Shown here in pieces: positions 26,821 through 36,131 of a stretch of 64,000 nt of DNA. Each line of letters begins with the position of its first letter. Position 1 is the stretch's first letter. Below the pieces are notes generated by a model. That model was given only the letters and a program-made list of their open reading frames with translations. It ran no database searches and was not told the origin of the DNA. Source of the stretch: Maribacter aquimaris. Its GTDB lineage: Bacteria; Bacteroidota; Bacteroidia; Flavobacteriales; Flavobacteriaceae. The stretch is taken from assembly GCF_014596745.1 (NCBI RefSeq), contig NZ_JABTCF010000004.1, positions 62,001 to 126,000 of the forward strand. The letters run 5' to 3'. Both the position numbers and the translations under genes were made by a program.

Positions 26821-27435
26821 ATGAAGAATAATAGAAATCAATTTTTGACCCAAAGATTAGTATCTGGTGATTCCAAAGCCTATGATATTTTAATGGATTC
26901 CTACTACCAAAGATTATGTTGTTATGCCCAATCATTATGCCACGACCCCAATCTGGCAGAAGATATCGTACAAAATGTATTTGTCGCCATTTGGACCAAT
27001 AGAAAGAATATAAAACCCAATTTCCCTATCAAGAGTTATTTATACAAATCGGTGTATAATGAATTCATCAATCAATACAGAAAAAACAAACCTGTAATAT
27101 ATTTGGAGAAAAAATATATTGAAGCCATTGATTTAGTTGCCGAAATACAACAGGAAGAAATTGACGGACTCATAAAGTTGATGAACACCGAAATCGAAAA
27201 TTTGCCCTCAAAATGTAAAGAAATTTTCTTATTGAACAAAAAAGAAGGTCTTACCCATACAGAAATCTCCGAATATCTTAATATTTCCATAAAAACAGTA
27301 GAAGGCCATATTACTCGTGCATTTAAAATTCTGACCGAAAAACTTGGGGCTAAAGCAGAAGCTGTATTCTTCTTACTTTTTGGTATCAACAAACAATTGA
27401 AAAATGACCTTTCCCTTTTAAACCAGGAGGTTTGA
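26821..27435 (+). CDS. ECF-type RNA polymerase sigma-70 factor
   Basis: I start at 26821 (MKNNRNQFLTQRLVSGD), which gives a normal 204-residue ECF sigma; the frame is open further upstream but that part is leader. Region 2 shows YYQRLCCYAQSLCHDPNLAE and DIVQNVFVAIW. Region 4 shows LPSKCKEIFLLNKKEGLTHT and the HTH EISEYLNISIKTVEGHI. It is of the Bacteroidota family-1 type that works with FecR and STN-bearing SusC. It likely drives PUL-A in response to the SusC at 19400-22867. Facing away from both FecR and GH29 is unusual. Confidence 0.93.
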   Translation: MKNNRNQFLTQRLVSGDSKAYDILMDSYYQRLCCYAQSLCHDPNLAEDIVQNVFVAIWTNRKNIKPNFPIKSYLYKSVYNEFINQYRKNKPVIYLEKKYIEAIDLVAEIQQEEIDGLIKLMNTEIENLPSKCKEIFLLNKKEGLTHTEISEYLNISIKTVEGHITRAFKILTEKLGAKAEAVFFLLFGINKQLKNDLSLLNQEV

Positions 27436-27889
27436 AAATAGATAATATTAACTTTGTATATGCCTGAGATAGCAAGATATTTCGGTGGGACAAAACTAAT
27501 TAAATTTCAAAAAGTGGCTTTTTAAATTATGCTATCTAAGTCTGATAAATTCAACTACTTATTTAAGTCATATTTAACCCACCTACAGCAAAGTCTTTGT
27601 AAACCTTTAGTCAGAAATGGCACCTATAGAAATTCTTGAAAATTCGTCCGATCAATTTGTAGGCTTGTTCCATAAATAAAGTCTATTTCTCTACAACTTC
27701 ATTATAATTATTGTTTTTAATTCTTTTGGTACTAGCCCCAAAAAATAATTTAAGTCCTCTATATAAGAGTGTATTTTAACTCCTTTTACATACTATTGAA
27801 TAATACAGTCAAATTTAAAACACCTAAATTGCAAATCGAAAGTTACTTTGACATTTCATATCATAAAAGTTCACAAATCGTCAACACGG

Positions 27890-27960
27890 GATGTGAAAAT
27901 TAGCAGAGCATCGATTCTCACTGGGCTAAGAGCCATAGGTTCAAATCCCAGCCAGGTCAC
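27890..27960 (+). other. Degenerate tRNA 3'-half-like segment, candidate attachment-site scar
   Basis: The stretch gcagagcatcgattctcac, then aagagccataggttcaaatc and ccagccaggtcac, resembles the anticodon-to-acceptor part of a tRNA with a T-loop (ggttcaaatcc). The 5' half and a matching acceptor strand (gacctgg) are missing, and the T-stem is imperfect, so it is not a functional tRNA. A terminator-like hairpin follows, as after real tRNA genes. Such 3' fragments are left by tyrosine-recombinase integration into tRNA genes. Confidence 0.35.
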
Positions 27961-27983
27961 TGAATCGGATATCATCCGAGACC

Positions 27984-28017
27984 AAAACCCTGCTAATCTT
28001 ATGATTGGCAGGGTTTT
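27984..28017 (+). terminator. Strong hairpin terminator
   Basis: The arms aaaaccctgctaatc and gattggcagggtttt pair over 15 positions with one wobble and a 4-base loop. T and A tracts are on both sides, so it may work in both directions. A shorter perfect palindrome (tcggatatcatccga, 27965-27979) lies just before it. Confidence 0.7.
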
Positions 28018-28197
28018 AATGCTTTCTTCTATCAAATCAAGTGTAACTGTTTCTTTTAAGATTCTAACAGTTCTAATTTTATCACGATCACCTCGAAATA
28101 TTTCAACAACCATTTCACCATTTTCATAAACTTCAATGCCTATTCCATCACGTTCAACATCACTTGCAATTATCACTTTGTTCTTGTCGAATCTCAT
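28010..28197 (-). pseudogene. Truncated small protein of unknown function
   Basis: The frame starts MRFDKNKVIIASDVERDGIG and goes on IEVYENGEMVVEIFRGDRDK and LDLIEESIKTLP, which reads like a compact real protein of about 70 residues. I do not recognise a named family. After IKTLP the frame runs into the terminator hairpin and the tRNA-like segment (stop at 27871), so the natural C-terminus appears lost. It may be a passenger of the element that left the attachment-like scar. Confidence 0.4.
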
Positions 28198-28964
28198 ATG
28201 AGTAAATTTAACAATCCTTTATTTGAACTTTTTAATTATAATCTGACTCGCCGAAAAAGTGTCCTATCTCATCTTTTGTCCTTCTAGACTTAAAGGCAAT
28301 GATTTCGGATTTTAGATTGCACGAAAGAAGGGGAAGGCTACAGTAGAGCATTTCACCTTAGTCAAAGCGGCCTGGACGGGTGGCATTACACTTTAGATTT
28401 TCTGGGTTTTAAGTGTTGGTCGGCAAGCCAAGGCTATTGCTGGCCCCTCCTAACCAAGGTACATCGCACCTTGGTTGTTCGGTCCTGCTTCTTTTTTATT
28501 CATCGGCATGGCTATTGTTTTTTAACGGTATTCATGAATGCTATGCATTTGAGGCAATGCAAAAAAGAACAGAACACGAACCTCGGGATAGTTTATGCCT
28601 TCTTTTTCTAATTCACACCCAACTTTTGGGATTTATCCATTTGTTCCTAATTATTGAATCTATTAGTGCTTCCCAGGTTGGAACTTAGCTCGATGAACAT
28701 GAAACCGGTTATTTTAATGAATACTACAAAATCCTATTCAGTCATGCTATTCTGATTTGGGATCTTTTCAAGAAATACAGAAAAAGATTAGTGCCAGTTT
28801 TCAGACTACTATGCGACCATTTAAGGATAAGGAGGAATAACACCAAATCTTTTGATAGGGTTAAAACCAGTGAGCTTCCAAAAATATCAGCTCTAACATA
28901 ATCCAAAACATCTATATAAAAATATTCAACATAAAAATCAGCATTATTCAAAATGCACGACAGG

Positions 28965-30314
28965 TTAAACTAATTTTATTTCCCATCCTGGCTCGTAAGT
29001 TCTGGACCATAACTTCATGGCTTCCCGATTAAAAATACAACCTGTATTCTCATCTACCTCAAAAGACTGATTTATTCTAGATGCTATATTGGCATAATGT
29101 GTCAACATTTGGCTTATTGCGCCTTGCTCAATAGGAGAGGTTAATTCGGCCCTTCCTCTTATAGTGTCAAAAAAGTTAAGGGTATGAGCTTCCGTAAGAC
29201 CACCACCACCGCCTAAGGTATTTCCATTTTCAAGTCCGGAAATTACATTTTCTTTTATCAATTCCCCCTTTAGGTTATATAATTTATAACCATCCCTATC
29301 TATGAAAACCGAACCTTCTGAACCAAAAATTAACGTACCTCTACCGAAGCCATATTTATCGTAACCGTTCCTACTTCGGCCGTCCCATTGAATGGTCCTA
29401 TTGTTGGCAAAACGAAAGGTAGCCTCCATAGTGTCATACATTTCCCAACCATCATCTTTATAATGGAATTTTCCGGATTTCACTTCAACGTGTTCAGGGT
29501 ATTTTACATCTAAGGCCCAACGGGCAATATCCAATTCATGAGTAGCGTTGTTCCCCATTTCTGCAGTACCATAATCCCATCCGTACCAGTGCCAGTTATA
29601 GTCCCAAGTGTTGTCCGTATATGGTCTTCTGGGGGCGGGACCTTGAAACAAATCCCAATCCAGACCCTCAGGTGGGTTTGTTTGTACTTGATTTGGTACA
29701 CGGCCCCTTTTATTAGTGTAGAAAGCTATCGCGTTGTAAACGTCCCCAATAATACCGTTGTGGATTTCCTTGATGATTTCTTGGGACTGTAATGAAGAAC
29801 GCTGTTGGTTCCCCATTTGTACTACTTTATCATATTTCTTTTGATAAGCGACCAACAGTTCACCTTCTTTAAGATTGTGACTACAAGGTTTTTCCAGATA
29901 CACATGTTTTCCGGCCTGCATGGCCATACAGGCCCCTGGTGCATGCCAATGGTCCGGTGTGGCCATAAAAACGGCATCAACTTTTTTGTCATCAAGGATT
30001 TTTCTGATATCGTTTTCCAATTTTGGCTTATGATGACTGTTTTGGGTGACGAATGTCGCAGCTTTTTCACGCTGACTTTTCATGACATCACATAAATAGC
30101 TTAATTCTATATTGTTTTTTTTGTCAATAATGGGATTCATGTAGGAGCCATAACGTCTTCCTAAACCTTGTATGGCAACGTTTATCTTATCATTGGCACC
30201 GATTATTCTATTATAACTTTTGGCCGACATAGCATTGACACTATTGGATACAAATGTGGCACCTACTGCACCCATGGCGGTTTTTTTTATAAAATCTCTT
30301 CTGTTTGAACTCAT
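28965..30314 (-). CDS. Tat-exported Gfo/Idh/MocA-family oxidoreductase (copy B)
   Basis: A 449-residue paralog of 2762-4111, with the same twin-arginine leader (MSSNRRDFIKK), the same Rossmann motif (INVAIQGLG) and the same HVYLEKPCSHN. The proteins differ at only a few scattered residues near both ends and agree throughout the central 240 codons. It is the last recognisable gene of PUL-B, 18 bases after its DUF1080 partner, the same pairing as copy A. Two near-identical copies in neighbouring PULs suggest the activity is needed under both regulators. Role as for copy A: periplasmic glycoside oxidation, inferred. Confidence 0.85.
   Translation of the reverse strand: MSSNRRDFIKKTAMGAVGATFVSNSVNAMSAKSYNRIIGANDKINVAIQGLGRRYGSYMNPIIDKKNNIELSYLCDVMKSQREKAATFVTQNSHHKPKLENDIRKILDDKKVDAVFMATPDHWHAPGACMAMQAGKHVYLEKPCSHNLKEGELLVAYQKKYDKVVQMGNQQRSSLQSQEIIKEIHNGIIGDVYNAIAFYTNKRGRVPNQVQTNPPEGLDWDLFQGPAPRRPYTDNTWDYNWHWYGWDYGTAEMGNNATHELDIARWALDVKYPEHVEVKSGKFHYKDDGWEMYDTMEATFRFANNRTIQWDGRSRNGYDKYGFGRGTLIFGSEGSVFIDRDGYKLYNLKGELIKENVISGLENGNTLGGGGGLTEAHTLNFFDTIRGRAELTSPIEQGAISQMLTHYANIASRINQSFEVDENTGCIFNREAMKLWSRTYEPGWEIKLV
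29192..29912. repeat. 721-bp tract identical to 2989-3709 (inside Gfo/Idh copy B)
   Basis: Partner of the tract in copy A. Mismatches start at 29191 and below, and at 29913 and above. By eye, the flanking coding sequence differs at roughly 5-10% of positions. Confidence 0.85.
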
Positions 30315-30332
30315 TGCGTATGTTTTTTGTGA

Positions 30333-31709
30333 TTATTTAAGGGGTCGGACTTTTATGTTCTTAAAAGAAACCAGATTTCCGTGATCTTGTAATAATATTT
30401 GTCCTTTTTCCAATTCACCGAAATTTGGCCATTTTACATATTTACTTTCGTAAACCAGTTTTTTGTAAGCATCGCTTTTTCGTTCATATTCCAAAACCTT
30501 CATACCGTTCAACCAGTGTTCTACATGGTTGTCTTTTGAAATAATATGTGCCGTGTTCCATTCACCGATAGGGTTAACGGGTTTGTTTGTATCGGCTTTT
30601 ATCAAATCATACAGGGAACTAACTGTTCGGCTGCCTTCATGATTACCCAATTTAGCATCCGGGTGCAGATCATCATCCAATATTTGATATTCCAAACCAA
30701 TGGAAGAACCGGCTCCCTTGTTCAACTCTGTATCCACATAGTATTTAATTCCGCTATTGGCACCGGGAGTTAATTTAAAATCGACCATGAATTCGAAATC
30801 ACTGAACAATTCATTGGTTACAATATCGCCACCCGCTCTGGATTCCCCACCTCCGGATGATAACACACTAAGCACACCATCTTCGATAACCCATCCTTTT
30901 TCAGGGAAACCTTCCAATTTGGCACCACGCCAACCGTTCGTTGTCTTGCCATCCCATAGTAATTTCCAGCCATTTTTCTTTTCATCAATGGTCAACTGGT
31001 TTTTCGTGATGATTGGTTTAATGGGGGTCTTTTTGGAATATTGTGATAGACTATCCGTTAGTATATTCACGTTTTTCCAGATAATTTCCGTTCCCGCTGG
31101 TTTATCATCCTGAATACTATGCACTTGTAAACAAATAAAACCGCTGTCGGTTTTATCGTCGATCAAATGTGCTGCAGGCACATCGTTTATCCATGTTTTA
31201 ATAGTGTCTCCGATAGCTTCAATTCGGTAATGGTTCCATTCGTTCTGTTTAAATGCTTTTTGGGCTTCCGGATTACCATCCATGGTATTCAACCAGCCAC
31301 GTCGAGACTCGTCATAAATTCCGGCACTCCAAGCTCTTTCAGAAGGGTCGATTTCAATTTGATAACCATGAACGCGTCCATTCTTATAATAAGGGAAACT
31401 ATTACTTCGAATCTGTATGCCCGAATTCATGCTCGAATCCACTTTAAAATCCACCTCAAGGATAAAGTCGGAATACATGTCGTTTGTCGTTAAAAAAGAA
31501 TTTGGAGTGTCGTGTACGGTACTGCCTATTATCATACCATCTTTAACGGAATAATTAGCCTCACCACCTTTTTGGCTCCAACCGTTTAGATTTTCACCAT
31601 TGAACAGGGGTTTCCATGGCGTGTTGTCTTTTTCTGCTTGGTTGCAACTGAGGAATAAGCCTACGATTGCCACTAGCAACATTTTACTGTAAAGTTCAGG
31701 TTTTTTCAT
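30333..31709 (-). CDS. Two-domain DUF1080 lipoprotein, copy B
   Basis: I start at 31709 (MKKPELYSKM), which matches the start of copy A; an earlier in-frame Met at 31739 adds ten unlikely residues. The 458 residues carry the same lipobox (LFLSC) and the same two DUF1080 modules. Differences from copy A cluster in patches (for example around 31084-31240), while 30861-31083 reads as identical, so the pair is mosaic. Expected to cleave 3-keto-glycosides produced by the Gfo/Idh partner immediately downstream. Confidence 0.85.
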   Translation of the reverse strand: MKKPELYSKMLLVAIVGLFLSCNQAEKDNTPWKPLFNGENLNGWSQKGGEANYSVKDGMIIGSTVHDTPNSFLTTNDMYSDFILEVDFKVDSSMNSGIQIRSNSFPYYKNGRVHGYQIEIDPSERAWSAGIYDESRRGWLNTMDGNPEAQKAFKQNEWNHYRIEAIGDTIKTWINDVPAAHLIDDKTDSGFICLQVHSIQDDKPAGTEIIWKNVNILTDSLSQYSKKTPIKPIITKNQLTIDEKKNGWKLLWDGKTTNGWRGAKLEGFPEKGWVIEDGVLSVLSSGGGESRAGGDIVTNELFSDFEFMVDFKLTPGANSGIKYYVDTELNKGAGSSIGLEYQILDDDLHPDAKLGNHEGSRTVSSLYDLIKADTNKPVNPIGEWNTAHIISKDNHVEHWLNGMKVLEYERKSDAYKKLVYESKYVKWPNFGELEKGQILLQDHGNLVSFKNIKVRPLK

Positions 31710-32020
31710 GATTAGTTTTATTTTATAATTGATTAGCAAAATATGTTTTGGGTTTGATTTTTAAATGTAATCATCGTTCATAATATGGACTCATGGGTCA
31801 GTGTAAAAGGTTTTGACTTCTGCTTCTGTTCTAAAACATAACTATTTCAATCCATAGTTTATTTTATTATTAAAACCCCACAACTTTTTGTATTAAGTCA
31901 CCAATTATATAGCGGTTTAATAGGTAAATAAAGTTTATATATTTATTCACTCGGAATTCTCAATTTCTAAATTATCCGATTTATGGCTAGAAGATCATTT
32001 AAATTGAAACATCACCGATT
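31710..32020. other. Gene-free 311-bp gap upstream of DUF1080 copy B
   Basis: AT-rich, with no ORF, no clear hairpin and no similarity that I can see to the region upstream of DUF1080 copy A beyond about 20 bases. It may hold a promoter for the DUF1080-Gfo/Idh pair, since all other gaps in this run are shorter. Confidence 0.5.
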
Positions 32021-33523
32021 TTATTCCCTTTCTGCATATAATTGGGCCATCAAGCCCATTCCCATTTGTGCAATCACCCTATAATTCCCTTGTTGTAATT
32101 GTAGTCCACCTCTATTGTCCTGTGAAACTTCTTTTAATAAACCATCAGGCGTTAAATAGTTTTGTAATGCCGTCCAACATTTTTCCGCATGTTGCCTGTA
32201 AGTCGTGGGTAAAAAACCTTCTTTTACACCTATCAATATAGCTGCGGAAATACCAGCTGACCCAGATGTATCGGGCGCATTATCCGTATGCATAAACCCA
32301 TTCCATAATCCATTCGCCTTCTGCATAGAAATAACATTATCTACTCCTTCCTTAAACTTATTGATGATTTCCTGATCTTGAATTTCTGCCTTTAGTTCAG
32401 ATAGCGTCCTGGCAAATCCAAGCAATGTCCACGCAGCCCCTCTTGCCCAATTTTTATAGCTATATGATCCTTTATTATTATGATACCTAAGATTTAAATT
32501 ACCATTTTCAATTAATACAAACCGATGCCGTAGTTGTTCGAATGCTTTATTTTTTAAAGCAGAATCATTCCAAACTTTACCAATTACAGCCATTGGGTAG
32601 GCCACTGTATAGCATCCTTCAGCGGTTATGGTAGGACCGCCCGTGACCATACCATTCTCTTGGGCATAACTATCCCAGGCCTCTATAACAGTTTTTAATA
32701 TGGGGTGGTCTGGACTCATCCGGGCCAGGGTTGCATAGGGAATGGTGGACTCTATCCCATCAATTCTGTTATCCCTTGGATTATTTCTGGAATTCTCATA
32801 CAGCAGATTCTTATTCCCATCAAAGAACAAATCAAAATGTTCCTTAATTGCTGCCAATGCCTTTTCTTCACCCTTCAAGGAATACAACTGCCATAGGCCA
32901 TCCAGTACGGTACCTTCCCGCCAACCAAATGCCTGCACTGAATTAATCGACATAAAGCAGTTTAGAAAATCAGAAACTGTACCCTTGTCACTAGAGGATA
33001 ATAGCAAATGTGGGGTGAATACACTACTACTTATTTCTTTTGAGGATTGCTCAAAAAAAGCAAAAGGTTTGGATGTAAGAAGCTTTACTTTTATACCGTA
33101 CTTATTAATTAGAGGAATATGTTTACTATCAATCTTCAATTCATAAGGAACCAGAACCGATGAATACCTAATATCAAGAATCCCTAAATGGGTTTCCCCT
33201 TCATCTGGCACAGATACATGTAATATAGCCTGATACCACATTTCCAACGCTACGGTTATGCGTAAAAAAACATGTGCATCTTGAGATAACGGATTGGCAT
33301 TCAGTAGAACTACATCATCAGGATTAAGTATGTACGGAGACCAGCCAAATGCAATCCTTTTATCACTTGAAATTTTAGCTGAACTGCCTATTACACTCAA
33401 GGGAACCCTAGTTGTACCTTTTATTCCTCTTTGGTTGGAAGAAGAACAAAGCGTTAAATTCGGAACAACAAAAAGTCCCAATCCTACCGGTGGTATTGTT
33501 TCTAAAAATTTTCGTCGTTTCAT
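32021..33523 (-). CDS. GH105/GH88-like glycuronyl hydrolase with N-terminal extension
   Basis: A 500-residue protein. The leader MKRRKFLETIPPVGLGLFVV has a twin arginine, and a Cys at 26 (LTLC) may be lipidated. Residues about 40-190 form a separate beta-rich domain (RIAFGWSPYILNPDDVVLLN). Residues about 195-500 form the (alpha/alpha)6 domain with WREGTVLDGLWQLY, NRIDGIESTIPYATLARMS, YKNWARGAAWTLLGFARTL and DTSGSAGISAAILIGVKEGF, all typical of GH105/GH88. The likely role is to remove unsaturated uronic acids. The N-terminal extension is longer than in ordinary GH105 and is shared by the partial paralog at 1-214. It is 83 bases after the DUF4886 gene. Confidence 0.8.
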   Translation of the reverse strand: MKRRKFLETIPPVGLGLFVVPNLTLCSSSNQRGIKGTTRVPLSVIGSSAKISSDKRIAFGWSPYILNPDDVVLLNANPLSQDAHVFLRITVALEMWYQAILHVSVPDEGETHLGILDIRYSSVLVPYELKIDSKHIPLINKYGIKVKLLTSKPFAFFEQSSKEISSSVFTPHLLLSSSDKGTVSDFLNCFMSINSVQAFGWREGTVLDGLWQLYSLKGEEKALAAIKEHFDLFFDGNKNLLYENSRNNPRDNRIDGIESTIPYATLARMSPDHPILKTVIEAWDSYAQENGMVTGGPTITAEGCYTVAYPMAVIGKVWNDSALKNKAFEQLRHRFVLIENGNLNLRYHNNKGSYSYKNWARGAAWTLLGFARTLSELKAEIQDQEIINKFKEGVDNVISMQKANGLWNGFMHTDNAPDTSGSAGISAAILIGVKEGFLPTTYRQHAEKCWTALQNYLTPDGLLKEVSQDNRGGLQLQQGNYRVIAQMGMGLMAQLYAERE

Positions 33524-33606
33524 TTTTTTGGATAATTCGTTTAACCTGGTTTTCTTTTACATAAACCCTATGGCGGCATTAATAACTTCCAACTTGAAAG
33601 AACAAT

Positions 33607-34416
33607 CTATTTTGAAGCGACCCTTCTTAAGAATCGAGCCGTTTTTTTTGATATTTCCTCCGGTCTATACCTTATTTTTTTGGGTGATTTTTCAAACAAT
33701 CCCTTAAACCAAACACAAGCGGCCAGGTAGCAACCATTTTCGTTGGCGTGAGACCGATCATTCGAGCTCCAAAGATCGATACCTTCCTTTTTCTTCAAAG
33801 ATCTATTAAAGGCATCACCGGATTGTAAAATGGGTGAGCTATAACGTTCGGATAGGACTTGATAATTTTTTTTAAGCCCATCGTACATTTGATCCGATGT
33901 AATCCCAAAGCCTTCCAAACGAGGACAATCAGGTGCATAGGCCCAGGTTTCATGAATGTAAATTTTGGCCTGGGGCGCATATTTATTTATGTAATCCCGA
34001 ATTTCATCGGCATAAGGTTGATAGGTTTCTGACTTGAAACTAAGATGGCTCACCTGTTGAATGGTCACAATATCCCAGTCATCCGTCAACAACCAATCTT
34101 TTAACGACTTACCACTATATGGTTTGAGCGTTAAATCCAGTTCACTTTGCCTTATAAGGTCTGCATGTTTTTCCAGATAGCATCCGCCAATATTTGCCTT
34201 GCCAATTATAATATTGCAACCTTCTACGGTTTCTGTAATTTGTTTCAAATATTTACATGCATTATTCGCAAAACTATTGCCAATGGTCAAAATCCGGATG
34301 GTATCGACTACCTTATCCGGAAGGTCGTTCGTAAAGGCTTGACCAGGCTGGGTGAAAAATGTAAATAATAGAATTGCATAAAAATTGAAAGCTTGTTTTT
34401 TCATAGAATGATTCAT
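33607..34416 (-). CDS. Secreted DUF4886-type SGNH hydrolase (second copy)
   Basis: A 269-residue paralog of 290-1102. Signal peptide ending PGQA; block I TIGNSFANNA; block V NDRSHANENGCYLAA, keeping the Asp-x-x-His. The two copies differ at about one residue in five, far more than the neighbouring Gfo/Idh and DUF1080 copies, so conversion has not kept them alike. It precedes the GH105-like gene as in PUL-A. Candidate periplasmic deacetylase. Confidence 0.8.
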   Translation of the reverse strand: MNHSMKKQAFNFYAILLFTFFTQPGQAFTNDLPDKVVDTIRILTIGNSFANNACKYLKQITETVEGCNIIIGKANIGGCYLEKHADLIRQSELDLTLKPYSGKSLKDWLLTDDWDIVTIQQVSHLSFKSETYQPYADEIRDYINKYAPQAKIYIHETWAYAPDCPRLEGFGITSDQMYDGLKKNYQVLSERYSSPILQSGDAFNRSLKKKEGIDLWSSNDRSHANENGCYLAACVWFKGLFEKSPKKIRYRPEEISKKTARFLRRVASK

Positions 34417-34628
34417 ATAGATTTAGATTTTTTAAATAAACAATTTATCAGCAGTGTCTTTCGTCAACCACCAATTGGTTCACAAACGTACCAATTAACT
34501 GGCACCATCAAATTTGATTATTCGATCTATCAATTCAATTCCTCCTCACTTCAAAGTTGGCTTAATTGAATTATTTTCCAATCCCCGAACAGTGCATATA
34601 TTTTCTTGTTACGATGTTGCTGTAAAAT

Positions 34629-36113
34629 CTATTTATTATTTAAGCCGGTCAGATCCGATTCAACAACAATTTTCCCACCGCCTGGAATAACTGTTGCCGA
34701 AAAACTGTCATTTACTTCTATATTGGAAGATGTTTTCAGAAAAATCTCTTTACCTTCAACGCTATTGGTCACAAGCTGTAACTGCCCATCATTATTGAAT
34801 GTGCAACCATAAATATTGATCTGGGTCTTTAAATAATCGGACATGGATTTGTTACCGTGAAAACTGATTTTATTGTCCCTGATGCTTGAATTGCTAATAG
34901 TAAAAACATCAACAGGGGTATTTACTGAAATTAGGGGTATTGGTTGATCGTGCAATACCCGGATGTTATCAAATGTTAGCTGCTCTTGTATAGGAATTTC
35001 TGCTCCAGGATAATAAGAACGGCTATACCGGTCATTATCAAAATGAATAGAAAAGCTAGTCCGTGGCTTTTCTAGGAAGATATCGCGAAAAGAAACATTT
35101 CTCACCCCAGCAGAATGGACCGGATCATCCTGAACCATAACCCATGTAATGCCATCCAGTACTTGGCTGCCATTTTTATGTACCGGTCGAGTTACCGATT
35201 GATAAATCGTATTGTCTGGTCTACCTTTTACCCTGTAGATCGTTCCATTAGAAACCACAGCATCGGAATTCTGGACTTTCATTCCCGGCTTCCAGTCGAT
35301 CCACCCGCCAGCCAGGATACGACAAAAATAGCCCACCTTGTCTCTGTCATCATCAAGATCGTAGCATTTTTCAACTATACAGTCCTCAATCCACCCCAGT
35401 TCAGGATTTGAGGAAGCATAGTCATGGGCATTGAGTGCTACGGCATCATCTAAGGTTTGGAATACCCCGTTACTAATTATAAAACGCTTGCCCTTACCTA
35501 GGTGAATCCCATCTTTCTCTCCTTTTACAATAACATCGTTAATACTAATATCTTCGAATGAACAGACATGGATGGCAAACTGACTCCCTGTTACATCCAA
35601 ACACCGGAATCGTTCGATCCGTAAATCTTTGATATAGAAAAAAGCAATTTGTCCGCGTAATCCGAAAACTTCAGTTGAGGCTTTTACTATTCCATTGACT
35701 TCAAGGTTCAGCCCTTCAATTAAAACATTCTGATCATATGTTTTTGTTAACGCCCCTTTGTTTAGGAGCACATGCGTAAAACCTCCTTCATCATTTACCT
35801 TTTTTAAAAAAACATTATTCCCAAACTTTAGCGAAGTATTACTGCCAATGTAAACTGTACTTGATATTTCATAAGTTCCAGGGGTACTTACAACAATCGT
35901 CCCACCATTGTCCACCGCCCTTTGCAAGGCAAGTACATTTTCCTGACCACTTGCTTCAGGGGAAAACCCATAGTCTGCTGCATTGACAAAACCGTTTTGC
36001 ACCTGTACATGGGGTATGGTTTTCGAGCTATTTTCCCCGTTACAAACTGATCCAAAAGAATAAAACAGTAGTAGTAGGGTTAATGTAATTGATTTAATAT
36101 GAAGTAACTCCAT
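34629..36113 (-). CDS. GH28-like right-handed beta-helix protein
   Basis: A 494-residue protein with a signal peptide (LLLLFYSFGSVCNG). VNAADYGFSPEASGQENVLA is the usual first turn of the pectate-lyase/GH28 superfamily. In the helix, GEKDGIHLGKGKRF and FQTLDDAVALNAHDY correspond in position to the NTDGID and DD motifs of GH28. The catalytic pattern is not canonical (DDAVALNA), so substrate and even hydrolase activity are uncertain; lyase or epimerase relatives share this fold. It lies 18 bases after the large fucosidase-esterase fusion gene, so co-transcription is likely. Confidence 0.65.
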   Translation of the reverse strand: MELLHIKSITLTLLLLFYSFGSVCNGENSSKTIPHVQVQNGFVNAADYGFSPEASGQENVLALQRAVDNGGTIVVSTPGTYEISSTVYIGSNTSLKFGNNVFLKKVNDEGGFTHVLLNKGALTKTYDQNVLIEGLNLEVNGIVKASTEVFGLRGQIAFFYIKDLRIERFRCLDVTGSQFAIHVCSFEDISINDVIVKGEKDGIHLGKGKRFIISNGVFQTLDDAVALNAHDYASSNPELGWIEDCIVEKCYDLDDDRDKVGYFCRILAGGWIDWKPGMKVQNSDAVVSNGTIYRVKGRPDNTIYQSVTRPVHKNGSQVLDGITWVMVQDDPVHSAGVRNVSFRDIFLEKPRTSFSIHFDNDRYSRSYYPGAEIPIQEQLTFDNIRVLHDQPIPLISVNTPVDVFTISNSSIRDNKISFHGNKSMSDYLKTQINIYGCTFNNDGQLQLVTNSVEGKEIFLKTSSNIEVNDSFSATVIPGGGKIVVESDLTGLNNK

Positions 36114-36131
36114 TCTTCATTTTTACACTGA

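Larger units (their letters stand above)
27436..28964. other. 1.5-kb decayed region between PUL-A regulators and PUL-B tail
   Basis: No intact gene is recognised. From left to right it holds AT-rich DNA, a tRNA-3'-like segment (27890-27960), a strong hairpin terminator (27984-28017) and a truncated small ORF (28010-28197). From about 28280 to 28600 the DNA is more GC-rich, with a hairpin at 28452-28476 (arms aaccaaggt). At 28689-28901 there is an open plus-strand frame without a start codon (YFNEYYKILFSHAILIWDLF), separated by one TAG from an open frame to its left. I cannot identify that frame. The mixture suggests remains of a mobile or integrated element. Confidence 0.5.

Noticed and set aside
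27890-27960. A complete tRNA gene
   Set aside because: There is no 5' half or matching acceptor strand, and the T-stem is mispaired; kept only as a tRNA-like scar.
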